This document shows positions 8,769 through 18,286 of a DNA stretch of 62,831 nt, one piece after another. The stretch spans positions 1-62,831 of the forward strand of contig JAUIAD010000023.1 in assembly GCA_030425685.1 (NCBI GenBank), read 5' to 3'. This DNA comes from Gammaproteobacteria bacterium (GTDB lineage Bacteria > Pseudomonadota > Gammaproteobacteria > Coxiellales > Coxiellaceae). The notes under the pieces are model-generated. The model worked only from the letters and a program-made list of their open reading frames with translations. It had not been told where the DNA came from and did no database searches. The translations under genes and the position numbers were made by a program. Positions within the stretch are counted from its first letter, which is position 1. The number at the start of each line of letters is the position of its first letter.

Positions 8769-9047
8769 TAAAAGTTTGGTGGTTGCTATCAGTCCTAGCG
8801 CGCGAAGTTTTCCAAAAAAAAAATTACGAAAAAAAAATTCAAAGTGCCTGAAAGACAAAACTAAATAGTAGAAGCCTGGTTTAGACCAACGCCCTCATCG
8901 AAAAAACTCCCCAGCATCTATCCCAGCTTTCATAAAATCTAAAAACATCATTTTTCCTAAAGGAAAAAATACAACACGGATAACATAACGTCCAGTAAAT
9001 TAAAAGTAATTCCGAATACTCAGCTCTAGACCACGCTTTAGCTGCGA

Positions 9048-9116
9048 TTTTCCAACCCCTTTCTCGCTTTTTAACACTGTTAAACCAAAGGCTTGGCGCT
9101 CAACGGGGTTGGAAAA
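9048..9116. other. structured block, candidate origin of transfer or replication
   Basis: A perfect 12-bp inverted repeat (TTTTCCAACCCC at 9048 and GGGGTTGGAAAA at 9105) encloses two smaller hairpins, TTTAACA/TGTTAAA and CCAA/TTGG. It lies 300 bp upstream of the relaxase gene, where mobilizable elements usually keep oriT. No nic-site match can be claimed, so the function is inference. Confidence 0.4.
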
Positions 9117-9413
9117 CCTTGCTCTACGGATACTCCTTCAAAGCGCACTTATACATCCATTTCTAAGCTCGCTATTTTGAGTGTCATTACATATTTATGC
9201 AAAAAAAAATCGAAAGTAAGTTCCAAAATTAATTTTCTAAGATTTTAGAATTATTAAAAAACTGTAAAATAGCAAAAAAACACAATGGTGATTTTGCAAA
9301 GAATAACGTATTTATAGGCATAAACGAGCATTGAGAAATTTATTAAGACTAATTTAACTTGCCTATGCTAACTTTTACAAAGTATTAAATAATTAAATTA
9401 CTAAGGGTTTAAT

Positions 9414-10703
9414 GTGGCAATTTACCATTGCAACGTTCGTGTGTTTGGTAGGTCTAAAGGAAAGTCTGCAGTAAAAGAGGCTGCCTATGTAGCAGGTTTG
9501 AAGTTGGTTGATTCACAAGGAAAGGTGTTCGATCAGAGTAAAAAAAATGATGTGTATGATTCCCGTTTTTATTTCCCTGATCATATAAGTATTGCATCAC
9601 CACACCCCGGGGAATTTTGGTCTGCTGTTGAGGGTTGTGAAATTAGATGTGATGCGCAGTTGGCGCGAGAAGTGGTCGTTGCCTTGCCGGTAGAGTTGGA
9701 TGCCGAGCAGCATCAAGCACTATTAAAAAACTTTATCGAAGACGTATTTGTTAGTGAGGGGATGGTGGCATTTGCAAATATTCATTATGATAATTTAAAA
9801 GATTGTAATTACGACCCTAAGACCAATAATATTAAACCAAAGAATCCCCACTGTCATATCATGCTAACGTTGCGAAAGATTCATCAAGTAAGCTATAAGC
9901 TTTTTAACTCGCCTACCCATTTTGAATACAAAGCAATGGTCAATCTGTGGAGAAAGGATTTTTCATGTGAAGATGTACTGCTGGTTTATTCTCCCAATGC
10001 GCAGTCTTGGGAAGTGCATAGGCGTGATAAGCAAAATGGTTTCACTGTGAGTGAGATATTTGTTGGCAGTGAGTTGCATGCCTTTTTGCAGGAGGTGGAT
10101 CCAGAGCATTTAACAGAGGGTCAGCAGCATACATTGCAGGGTTTATTAAAAAATAATTATTCGTTGTCACCTTATTATTTTTCAAAAAAAGAGCGTGCTT
10201 GGAATGATAGAAAGTTTCTCTGTCAGGTGCGCGAATGCTGGTGTGATCTACTTAATGAGCATTTAAGAAAAGCAGGTGTTGATCAACAGCTCAGTCATAA
10301 GAGTCATAAGAGGCGCGGTTTATCTACATTGCCTGGGATTCATGTTGGTAAAGCGGCTTTCGCGATGCAAGATCGTGGTTTGACATCTGATCGAGTGAAA
10401 AAGCAGCAAGCGCGTCAGCGGCACAATGAGCTGAAGAAAAGAAAGCAAGAAGCAAAAATAGCAGAGTTGAGGGAGCTTAAAAAAGTGCTATTTGATGGCG
10501 GTGAAGAAAACGCTTCAGGTTTGGTTGCCCGCTCTGGTGTTAATAGGCGGCATAGGAATAATGCTAAAACGGATGTTAATGGAGAGTTTAGTGAAAACGC
10601 TGTGGTTAGGAATAAAGACATTAAGGTAGCTACAGTAAAAAGTTTTACGCGTGATATGAAAAAAATAGAGGAGCATGGAACTTCTTATTGTTCAAAAAAA
10701 TAG
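9414..10703 (+). CDS. MobA/MobL-family relaxase
   Basis: 429 residues from a GTG at 9414 with AAGGG about eight bases upstream. The N-terminal 190 residues carry the MobA_MobL nicking domain: AIYHCNVRVFGRSKGKS with the expected early Tyr, KEAAYVAG, and the metal-binding histidines in IHYDNL and NPHCHIML. Such enzymes nick oriT and stay covalently bound to the transferred strand. Residues about 325-365 are lysine/glutamate-rich and likely helical. No helicase or primase domain is seen, so it is a short mobilization-type relaxase. It is followed after 18 bp by the 1183-residue gene, suggesting one operon. Confidence 0.88.
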   Translation: MAIYHCNVRVFGRSKGKSAVKEAAYVAGLKLVDSQGKVFDQSKKNDVYDSRFYFPDHISIASPHPGEFWSAVEGCEIRCDAQLAREVVVALPVELDAEQHQALLKNFIEDVFVSEGMVAFANIHYDNLKDCNYDPKTNNIKPKNPHCHIMLTLRKIHQVSYKLFNSPTHFEYKAMVNLWRKDFSCEDVLLVYSPNAQSWEVHRRDKQNGFTVSEIFVGSELHAFLQEVDPEHLTEGQQHTLQGLLKNNYSLSPYYFSKKERAWNDRKFLCQVRECWCDLLNEHLRKAGVDQQLSHKSHKRRGLSTLPGIHVGKAAFAMQDRGLTSDRVKKQQARQRHNELKKRKQEAKIAELRELKKVLFDGGEENASGLVARSGVNRRHRNNAKTDVNGEFSENAVVRNKDIKVATVKSFTRDMKKIEEHGTSYCSKK

Positions 10704-10721
10704 TGAAGAGAGTAATATAGT

Positions 10722-13700
10722 ATGAGAGAAGCAAAGAAGAACTTCATGGGTCTGGGCGATTTGCAGGCATCATTGCCGCTTGGTTTTCCCAGTGGGGTAA
10801 GTTACTCGAATAACCTTGAGACAGTATCTTTAGTGGTGAAAGATCTTGGTGGTATAGAGACTGGAGGTTTGTTATTTACATTGACGGCAAAGTTTACCAA
10901 AATTGTATTCCGTCGCGGTGATGATGACAGTTTAGAGTCAAAGGATAACGTATTTTCTGATGCAACGTTTAATGTGTTCAGGCGATGGGTTTTAACTAGG
11001 AATACGCAAGTTTTAAGTAATGGTCGTGTTTCAATTTATTTTGAGGAACATGCTTGTCGTAGTAGTGAGGTGATTGGTTTTTTAAAGAGGATTGAAAGTG
11101 ATGATCAACTTAAAGAGAGGGTTGAGGTAACAATTGATTCGCCAAAATTAAATGCAAGCGAGTATCAAGAAAGTTTGCAAGCGCTGTTTGCAAACTTAAG
11201 CTTTTCATTCTCTGATGAAGGTACAGTACCGCAGAAATTTTGGTTGTTGGTTTATGCCTTGAGTGGTGTTGTTGGTCAAAATAGTATTGATAGCACATTT
11301 TTTACAGATGGTGTTTTGCATGCTAGTCATGTTGAGTATATAAGGATGTTGTTTCAGGTAAATCGTGTTGTTTTGCAGAATGTGTTGTCAGGTATTGTTG
11401 GGGCCTTGTCGGAGAGCTATTCGCCGGTACGTCAAGAGGAAAAAGGGAGTAGGAATAATTTATCTGCCTCTTTAGTGTGTGGTATTGGTAAAGGCGTTGT
11501 AAAGGCGCCTTTAGCATTGAGCGAAGATGATGATCAAAAACAGGTGGTTGGTTTAGGTAAGGGCAAGTTCTCAAGAAAAAGTGTGCCGTTAAGTAACATG
11601 AATATGGATTTGGATGATGATTATGTTATAACAGCGGGTTTCGGCAAAAGGAAGCGGCTTGCTGGTGGTAAAGGTAAGTACAGCCATAAGCGACTTCAAA
11701 CGGCACACCCTTCATTTTATCCAAACTTAGGTAGTTCATCCCCCTGTTTTAGTTCTAATGTTTGTGCGAAAGGAGTTGGTTTTGATGATTCATTTCCTAC
11801 ATTCCGCACATTGCCTGACAGTAAAGGCATTGATCTTTCGTGCTTTGATGACATAGGCTTGTCATCTTCATCTTCATCTTCATCTTCATCTTCATCTTCA
11901 TCTTCATCTTCATCTTCATCTTTTATGAATACGGAAAATGATCAGTTGCAGCCTTGGGGTGTTTGGCTTGATGAGGTGCCTGTCCCTATTGAAGAAAAGT
12001 TAGTAAGACATTTGTCCCCCATCTCTCAAGTTGTTGGTAAAGGTGAAATAAAAGACCTTTCTGGGCAAGTAAAATTTATAGTTAGAGGGAAAAACAAAAG
12101 TCCTTATTCTCTCAGGCGTCGCTATGGTGCGCTTAGGGAAATTCATTATGCTGAGGATCGTTTGTCATATATTGGTTTACAGTTTATTCATAGTAATAGT
12201 GAAACTTGGTTATATAATTACATCGCTAGGGTCTATAAGATTGTTAGTGAGTTTACTTTTAAGGATAGTGTTGGTGACAACAGGGCCGCTGTTATAGCAA
12301 ATTTTCCTGCTGAACTTGCTCGAATTATATTGTCATGTTTGTTTGAAAACAGCCATATTGTCAATCTTCTACCTGGGGCGTTAGTTCATAGGCCAATGGT
12401 GGTAGGCAATAGCAATGCTTTAGCCAATGATAGTGCGCCTGTCTCTATTAGTTTTCCTGTTAGTGTGACATGTACGGTTGATCAAGGACTCAATTTTATT
12501 GAGAAGTTGGTTCTTCCTGCTTGGTCTTGTATGAGGAGTAATGCTGTAGATGCTGATGTTGAAGATAAGGGGATGCGCTTCAATCGTTCGCAAGTTGCAA
12601 TGACATTTTTACCTTCGTTTTCTCAAGAGGCGAAAGATAAATATATCATTTTCCCATTGGGTCGGTTAACGCGTGAAGCAGATTTTTTTCTACAGTCTGA
12701 CGATGTTAGTGATGATGCTAGCAAAAAATTGAATGCAGTATTTAAATATTTTGTGAAAAAATGCGTTGAAGTTGATAATGTAAAGCTTTCGCTATCTATT
12801 GATAACTGGCTCCATGGCCAGAATGTTGCTGATGAGAAATTGGCGGATAGGATAGACTTTTTATTTACGCATTTTGAGCGCGGTGGTCAGATTGATAATA
12901 TCAATTTTGCTTTTAATAGGGATGATGATCAATTGGTGCAGGCGATAGCTGGAATAGTTAATGATGTTATAACAAGGGATGCTGTTGGTCTTTATTTTCA
13001 GAATGTGCGCCTTGGTTTTAGTGCTCATTTGTGCGGATTATTGTCTAGCTCAGAAAGTAGGGATAGATTGCAACTAAATATTAGTGAATTATCATTTATT
13101 AATTTTACGACACAAGGTTATCAGTTTGATCAGCATAGCAGAGGGCAGTTATTATCGTTCTTTCAATACCAAGCGCCTAACTTGCGCTGCATCGATCTTG
13201 ATACAAACTCACCTCGCATTGATGCAGATCTTGTGGGGGTCATGGTTTCTGCATTTGATTATGGTGGTGTTGGTACGGCAGTGAATCTGTCGGTGCTAAA
13301 ATTAAATATGAGAAATGTATTGCGGGATCCTGTTTTATTTACGCGCTTTATTTTGTTGCTACCTATACATACTTTGGCCCTTGATTTTGAAAGGCTGGAT
13401 CAAGGGGCGGGTAATATCACCAGTCAAGTTAATTTACTTACCTATTTGTTTCAAATAAATAATTTCCCAAGAATGGTAACGAATATAGCGCCATCAATGT
13501 TGTCGAGTTTTAAGCTTTGTGTTTCTCATGCGTTCAATACATGTCCTGAGAGACCAGGCTCCTCTAAACGGGTTGGTCCGTCGAAAACTCTAACCTCGCA
13601 AGGAAAGCTTAAGTGTTATTCGCCTATGATGTGGTTTGCTGTAGATAGTAGTGTGTGGGCACACTTTTTATTTTCATCAAAAGGGTATAATCGACCATTT

Positions 13701-14273
13701 AACCGCGATTATGCAGGTAAATTTGTAGAAAGAATAAAGAAGGCGCTTAACTTGGAAGGGTATTTAGACCTAAAATGCTTTTATGACTCCAATGGTGTAG
13801 AAGTTTATTGTGTAGTTACTCAATGGTTTGTTCTGTTTAAAGCTATTAATTCTCAATTGGATTGGGATTCCTATAAGGCTTTGTTTGCAGCTGAGGCGGG
13901 GATGCCTGGTGATGGTGAGTTAATGCGGGCTTTTAAGAGTGAGGGTGTGTTGAAAGACTATATGAATGAGAATAAATTGGTGCCTCAACATTGTGAAGTT
14001 ACTTGCGCTGAGCTAAAAGCCGATAATAAATTGTATAGAGCTCCGTACTTTGGAAGGATGGTCGGAATGATGGGGTTAAATGAAAATAATGATAGAAAGG
14101 GGATGCAATCTGTTAGAGGGTTGAGCTCCAGCTCCAGCTCCAGCTCCAGCTCCAGCTCTAGCTCTAGCTCCAGCTCCAGCTCCAGCTCTAGCTCTAGCTC
14201 CAGCTCGGACTCTGGTTTAGGAGATTACCTGAGGCATGGTTCAGAGGGCTTGGTCACAATGCAGCTTCAATAG
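10722..14273 (+). CDS. 1183-residue protein with two long polyserine tracts, function unknown
   Basis: I do not recognise this family. The N-terminal 200 residues have alternating short strands and helices. A middle section (about 240-330) carries two related basic motifs, GKGKFSRK and GKGKYSHK, with an NLS-like GKRKRL. A run of 20 serines follows near residue 381. A globular region (about 420-1060) includes leucine-spaced segments such as LQLNISELSF, LSVLKLNMRN and IHTLALDFE that look LRR-like. A second run of 28 serines lies near 1135, then a short tail. It has no signal peptide and no catalytic motif. It sits between the relaxase and MobC-like genes. It could be mobilization cargo or a secreted protein acting in a host. 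Confidence 0.8.
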   Translation: MREAKKNFMGLGDLQASLPLGFPSGVSYSNNLETVSLVVKDLGGIETGGLLFTLTAKFTKIVFRRGDDDSLESKDNVFSDATFNVFRRWVLTRNTQVLSNGRVSIYFEEHACRSSEVIGFLKRIESDDQLKERVEVTIDSPKLNASEYQESLQALFANLSFSFSDEGTVPQKFWLLVYALSGVVGQNSIDSTFFTDGVLHASHVEYIRMLFQVNRVVLQNVLSGIVGALSESYSPVRQEEKGSRNNLSASLVCGIGKGVVKAPLALSEDDDQKQVVGLGKGKFSRKSVPLSNMNMDLDDDYVITAGFGKRKRLAGGKGKYSHKRLQTAHPSFYPNLGSSSPCFSSNVCAKGVGFDDSFPTFRTLPDSKGIDLSCFDDIGLSSSSSSSSSSSSSSSSSSSSFMNTENDQLQPWGVWLDEVPVPIEEKLVRHLSPISQVVGKGEIKDLSGQVKFIVRGKNKSPYSLRRRYGALREIHYAEDRLSYIGLQFIHSNSETWLYNYIARVYKIVSEFTFKDSVGDNRAAVIANFPAELARIILSCLFENSHIVNLLPGALVHRPMVVGNSNALANDSAPVSISFPVSVTCTVDQGLNFIEKLVLPAWSCMRSNAVDADVEDKGMRFNRSQVAMTFLPSFSQEAKDKYIIFPLGRLTREADFFLQSDDVSDDASKKLNAVFKYFVKKCVEVDNVKLSLSIDNWLHGQNVADEKLADRIDFLFTHFERGGQIDNINFAFNRDDDQLVQAIAGIVNDVITRDAVGLYFQNVRLGFSAHLCGLLSSSESRDRLQLNISELSFINFTTQGYQFDQHSRGQLLSFFQYQAPNLRCIDLDTNSPRIDADLVGVMVSAFDYGGVGTAVNLSVLKLNMRNVLRDPVLFTRFILLLPIHTLALDFERLDQGAGNITSQVNLLTYLFQINNFPRMVTNIAPSMLSSFKLCVSHAFNTCPERPGSSKRVGPSKTLTSQGKLKCYSPMMWFAVDSSVWAHFLFSSKGYNRPFNRDYAGKFVERIKKALNLEGYLDLKCFYDSNGVEVYCVVTQWFVLFKAINSQLDWDSYKALFAAEAGMPGDGELMRAFKSEGVLKDYMNENKLVPQHCEVTCAELKADNKLYRAPYFGRMVGMMGLNENNDRKGMQSVRGLSSSSSSSSSSSSSSSSSSSSSSSSSSSSDSGLGDYLRHGSEGLVTMQLQ
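11862..11921 (+). repeat. TCATCT hexanucleotide microsatellite, 10 copies
   Basis: Ten uninterrupted copies (60 bp) in frame, encoding 20 serines of the large protein. Slippage by whole hexamers would change linker length without breaking the frame. Confidence 0.95.
14124..14207 (+). repeat. AGCTCC/AGCTCT hexanucleotide microsatellite, 14 copies
   Basis: Fourteen near-identical hexamers (84 bp) in frame, encoding 28 serines. It uses AGC and TCC/TCT codons, unlike the TCA/TCT tract in the same gene, so the two arrays arose separately. Confidence 0.95.
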
Positions 14274-14324
14274 TAAAGATGATAATGCGCTTGTTTTAAT
14301 TGTATATATAGAAAGTGAAATAAT

Positions 14325-15161
14325 TTGTTTAATAAGTTTTCCATTTTTAATCAGAATGAAAAAAAGCAAGTTCTGCAGCCTGTTAGTCGCAAGCGTAATA
14401 AAAAGTTGCCCTCGGATTATTTGTCTTTGGCTCCTCGGGATAGGCAAAAAGAAAAGTTAAATATTATTTATGAATGGTTGTTGGAGTTTCATTACTCAAC
14501 ACGTCAGATGTTGTTGCAAAGGTTGGGGCTTGCAACGCACTTGCATAAGAAATATTTTGCCTCATTAGAAGAAAAAGGGATATTAAAAAAAACCGAGGTT
14601 TTTCAAATTAAATCAAAATTTATTTATATGCTGACGACAAGTGGAGAAAGGTTGGCCTTAGAAAAGCACGGGGAAAAGAAGGAATATTTAACCGGGCATA
14701 AGCGCATCAAACACAATGCTTTGCGGCACGATCTTGCGGTGCAGAATTATGTGATTAAGATGTTGCCGGACCATGAGTGCTTTATTGGTGAGAGATATAT
14801 TGAGAACTTTAATTTGGGCTACAATAAAAAGCCAGATGCCTGTCTTTGTGTTGGGGGAATAAGAAGGATGTTGGAGGTCGAGCTAACGCCAAAGTCGGTT
14901 GATCGTATTTATGTGGCGTTAAGCACGCATGCTAGAGCTTTGTCGCAAGGGCTATATGACGAAGTTATATATGTTTTTCCCACTAAAACTTTAAGAAATT
15001 ATTATCTTAAGTATTTTATGATGGACGAATGGCCTTTGCTTGAAAAGAATGGGCGCGGAAATTGGCTGCGTAATCCAGATTTCAATTTAAATATCGATCA
15101 GTTTGGTGTGCGGGAGGCGTTTAGGTTTCTTGTTGATGAAACGGTTGCGGAAGGTATTTAG
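14325..15161 (+). CDS. MobC-like replication-relaxation family protein
   Basis: 278 residues. The N-terminal part (about 45-125) looks like a winged helix: STRQMLLQRLGL, then YFASLEEKGILKK and YMLTTSGERLAL. The rest resembles the replication-relaxation family (Pfam Replic_Relax, often called MobC in mobilizable plasmids), with HNALRHDLAVQNY and a nuclease-like KPDACL...RMLEVELTPKS. Such proteins assist relaxases or plasmid replication. I use the TTG at 14325 because an in-frame TGA lies three codons upstream and no ATG follows early. The ribosome-binding site is weak, so the start is uncertain. Confidence 0.75.
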   Translation: MFNKFSIFNQNEKKQVLQPVSRKRNKKLPSDYLSLAPRDRQKEKLNIIYEWLLEFHYSTRQMLLQRLGLATHLHKKYFASLEEKGILKKTEVFQIKSKFIYMLTTSGERLALEKHGEKKEYLTGHKRIKHNALRHDLAVQNYVIKMLPDHECFIGERYIENFNLGYNKKPDACLCVGGIRRMLEVELTPKSVDRIYVALSTHARALSQGLYDEVIYVFPTKTLRNYYLKYFMMDEWPLLEKNGRGNWLRNPDFNLNIDQFGVREAFRFLVDETVAEGI

Positions 15162-15163
15162 TT

Positions 15164-15229
15164 TTATACAGAAGTTTCGCACTTTCAGTGCAAACCTCCT
15201 TCCTGGTCATATTTCACCTATGCGAGACT
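15164..15229 (-). repeat. right inverted-repeat arm of the mobile segment
   Basis: Begins three bases after the stop codon of the MobC-like gene. Read on the minus strand it repeats the left arm: AGTCTCGCATAGGTGAAAT, ACCAGGAAGGAGGTTTG, ACTGAAAGTGCGAAACTTC. Confidence 0.85.
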
Positions 15230-15325
15230 CCTATTATATTTAAATTAATGGGCAAAGGTGTCAGAGGTGCTCGTTTGAGGTCGGTAAGAGTTTGTGCGTC
15301 GTAGCTTATTCAGAAATACCCTAAA

Positions 15326-16411
15326 CTAAGACAATTCAGTATTAAGACAATGCCGCTGAAAATAATCATCAGAATGCATTTCAATAAGGCGAGATTGTGT
15401 ACGAGCAAACTCAAACGTCATTTGCCCTTCAGGATAAAGTTCTTCAATATCAACAGCAGCAGAAATCACTACGCAAGTCTGCGCATCATAAAAAACATCA
15501 ATAAGATTAATAAAAGCAGTAATCAAATTATGTTCCCTAGGTTTAATCACCGGAATATTACTAATAAAGACAATCTTATAATCCCGGCTCAAGGCAAGAT
15601 AATCTTTCTGAGAGCGAGGCACATCACAAAGGTCAATAAAATCAAACCAAATAATTTTATCAGTACGTTTACGATACTGAATAGTGCGACCAAAGAGCTC
15701 AAGTGCATCAGTATAGACATCCTTCCCATCGCTAAGATGCTGAAAAGCCGTCTCCAAGGATTTTTCAGCCGTCGCGTTCAAGGGCGTAAAATAAATCCCC
15801 GCCTGGCGCACATGCGTCAAGCGATAATCATGATGCGAAATCATATGCAGCTCAGTAGTATAACGCTTAATCAATTTAATAGCAGGAAGAAAGCGCTCAC
15901 GTTGCAAACCTTCTTTATACAAATCATCAGGACGCACATTCGAGCTAGTAATCAGGCAAATGCCCTGTTGAAACAGAGCGCGAAACAACCCAGCGAGTAT
16001 CATCGCATCAGCAATATCAGATACAAAGAATTCATCAAAGCAAAGCACTTGTGTCTCGCTAGCAATCTTTTTAGCGATCAGTTTTAGCGGATCACTCTCG
16101 CCTTGAACCAGTTTAAGTTCATCATGAATACGCTGTAAAAACTTATGAAAGTGTGTGCGAATTTTTTTTACGGGAACACAGGAGTAAAAGCAATCCATCA
16201 AAAAAGTCTTACCAACACCAACGCTGCCCCACAAGTACAGCCCTTTGACGAGTGTGTTTTTTTTAAAAGAAAACCACTTATGCTGCTGCTTTTCTTGCTT
16301 GATCAAACCATGATAAATAGTATCTAGCCGTTTAATGGCGTCATATTGCTGCGCGTCTTCTTGTATAAGCCCAGAGTCAATCTGTTGTTGGTAATATTCT
16401 AAAGGTGTCAT
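15326..16411 (-). CDS. zapE: cell division protein ZapE (AFG1-like ATPase)
   Basis: 361 residues. The family start MTPLEYYQQQIDSG is followed by Walker A GSVGVGKTFLMD (about residues 62-73) and Walker B VLCFDEFFVSDIADA (about 122-136), then the arginine-containing ITSSNVRPDDLYKEGLQR segment. ZapE is an AAA+ protein that associates with the Z-ring during late division and under stress. The mitochondrial relative AFG1 helps protein quality control. It is the last gene of an apparent arsC-wrbA-zapE operon, four bases after wrbA. Confidence 0.95.
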   Translation of the reverse strand: MTPLEYYQQQIDSGLIQEDAQQYDAIKRLDTIYHGLIKQEKQQHKWFSFKKNTLVKGLYLWGSVGVGKTFLMDCFYSCVPVKKIRTHFHKFLQRIHDELKLVQGESDPLKLIAKKIASETQVLCFDEFFVSDIADAMILAGLFRALFQQGICLITSSNVRPDDLYKEGLQRERFLPAIKLIKRYTTELHMISHHDYRLTHVRQAGIYFTPLNATAEKSLETAFQHLSDGKDVYTDALELFGRTIQYRKRTDKIIWFDFIDLCDVPRSQKDYLALSRDYKIVFISNIPVIKPREHNLITAFINLIDVFYDAQTCVVISAAVDIEELYPEGQMTFEFARTQSRLIEMHSDDYFQRHCLNTELS

Positions 16412-16415
16412 TGCG

Positions 16416-17362
<947 letters not shown>

Positions 17363-17419
17363 GATAAAATATCTCCCTTTTTAAGGGAAGATTATATAGG
17401 GAGTCTAAGGGCGCTGTAA

Positions 17420-18259
17420 ATGAGCTTTAAGTCGGTCATAAAAAAAACAGTTAATGGCGCGGTTTATCTTTGTCATCGCTATTTCCACGAGGGCTTTAGT
17501 TATCGTGCTGCCTCTTTGGCATATGCGACGTTGTTGGCGATGGTGCCGCTGATGATGATCGGCTTTCGTATTCTTTCGATTTTTCCTTTTTTTCAAGGAG
17601 TTGGTATACAGCTGCAAAAGATAATATTGTCCAATTTTGTAGCAAGCTCTGCAGAGGTTATCTCCAAGCATTTAGATGACTTCTTGAAAAATATTGGTGA
17701 ATTATCAACGGTTAACATTATCTTTCTGGTTTTGGTGGCGTTATTGATGATTTATAATATTAATGCGGCCTTTAACTCTGTTTGGCATGCTAAGCGTCGT
17801 TTGCATTTCTCCTTTTCATTTTTAATTTTCTTAGTGGTGTTGTTGGTATCGCCAATAGTATTGGGCGGCGTGTTGGTATTGGGGAGTTTCTTCACTAAGT
17901 TGCCATATTTTAACCAGTTTGGCGCCATTGCTTATGTACAAAAACCAATTTTCTTTATCTTGCCGCATGTGCTAATCTTTCTCACTTTCACACTGTTCAA
18001 CTGGGTGTTGCCCTCTTGCCGGGTGAGATTGTCACATGCCGCGGTTGGTGGGCTGATAACGACAGTCATTTTTGAGTTGGCGAAGTTTGGCTTTACTGTT
18101 TATATTTCGCATGTTCCTACCTATCGCCTGTTATATGGAACAATGGCGACGGTGCCTATTTTTTTGGTTTGGCTGTATGTCTCATGGATGATTATTTTGT
18201 TGGGAGCATTGATTACGAATTTGGTCGCTGTTGGTATTCGTAATGAGTTATTGAAATAG
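17420..18259 (+). CDS. YihY/virulence factor BrkB family membrane protein
   Basis: 279 residues with about six membrane helices. Family landmarks are SYRAASLAYATLLAMVPLM near residues 27-46, NSVWHAKRR after the third helix, and GALITNLVAVG at the end. The family was once called RNase BN by mistake. It is now treated as an inner-membrane protein of unknown activity. The start ATG at 17420 has AAGGGCG upstream. LDT and tyrA genes follow on the same strand. Confidence 0.92.
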   Translation: MSFKSVIKKTVNGAVYLCHRYFHEGFSYRAASLAYATLLAMVPLMMIGFRILSIFPFFQGVGIQLQKIILSNFVASSAEVISKHLDDFLKNIGELSTVNIIFLVLVALLMIYNINAAFNSVWHAKRRLHFSFSFLIFLVVLLVSPIVLGGVLVLGSFFTKLPYFNQFGAIAYVQKPIFFILPHVLIFLTFTLFNWVLPSCRVRLSHAAVGGLITTVIFELAKFGFTVYISHVPTYRLLYGTMATVPIFLVWLYVSWMIILLGALITNLVAVGIRNELLK

Positions 18260-18286
18260 CTATTTTTATGATATTGGGGTTGGTAA

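Larger units (their letters stand above)
8592..9413. other. 822-bp non-coding region before the relaxase gene
   Basis: No convincing protein gene is present. The stretch holds the hairpin at 8594, the left inverted-repeat arm at 8704-8768, an ATTTTTCCT/AGGAAAAAT hairpin at 8950-8968, the structured block at 9048-9116, and then strongly AT-rich DNA up to the relaxase start. It is the natural place for an origin of transfer or replication of the element. Confidence 0.6.
8704..15229 (+). mobile_element. mobilizable element bounded by 65-bp inverted repeats
   Basis: A 6.5-kb segment with a relaxase gene, a very large gene of unknown function and a replication-relaxation gene, all on the plus strand. 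The ends are near-identical inverted repeats (8704-8768 and 15164-15229, about 57 of 64 bases matching by eye). No integrase, transposase or type IV secretion genes are present, so if it moves it must borrow these functions. It separates nhaA from the arsC-wrbA-zapE block. Because shorter pieces of the same repeat occur elsewhere, the arms could also be a local repeat family rather than true element ends. Confidence 0.6.

Noticed and set aside
9343..9374. Fifth PmrA-like promoter, before the relaxase
   Set aside because: Half-sites TTAAG and TTAAC have the 11-base spacing, but each has one mismatch and the -10 (TAACTT) matches at three positions in very AT-rich DNA.
15350..16087. 245-codon plus-strand open frame
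   Set aside because: Lies antisense inside zapE, which has full family motifs; composition is that of a shadow frame.
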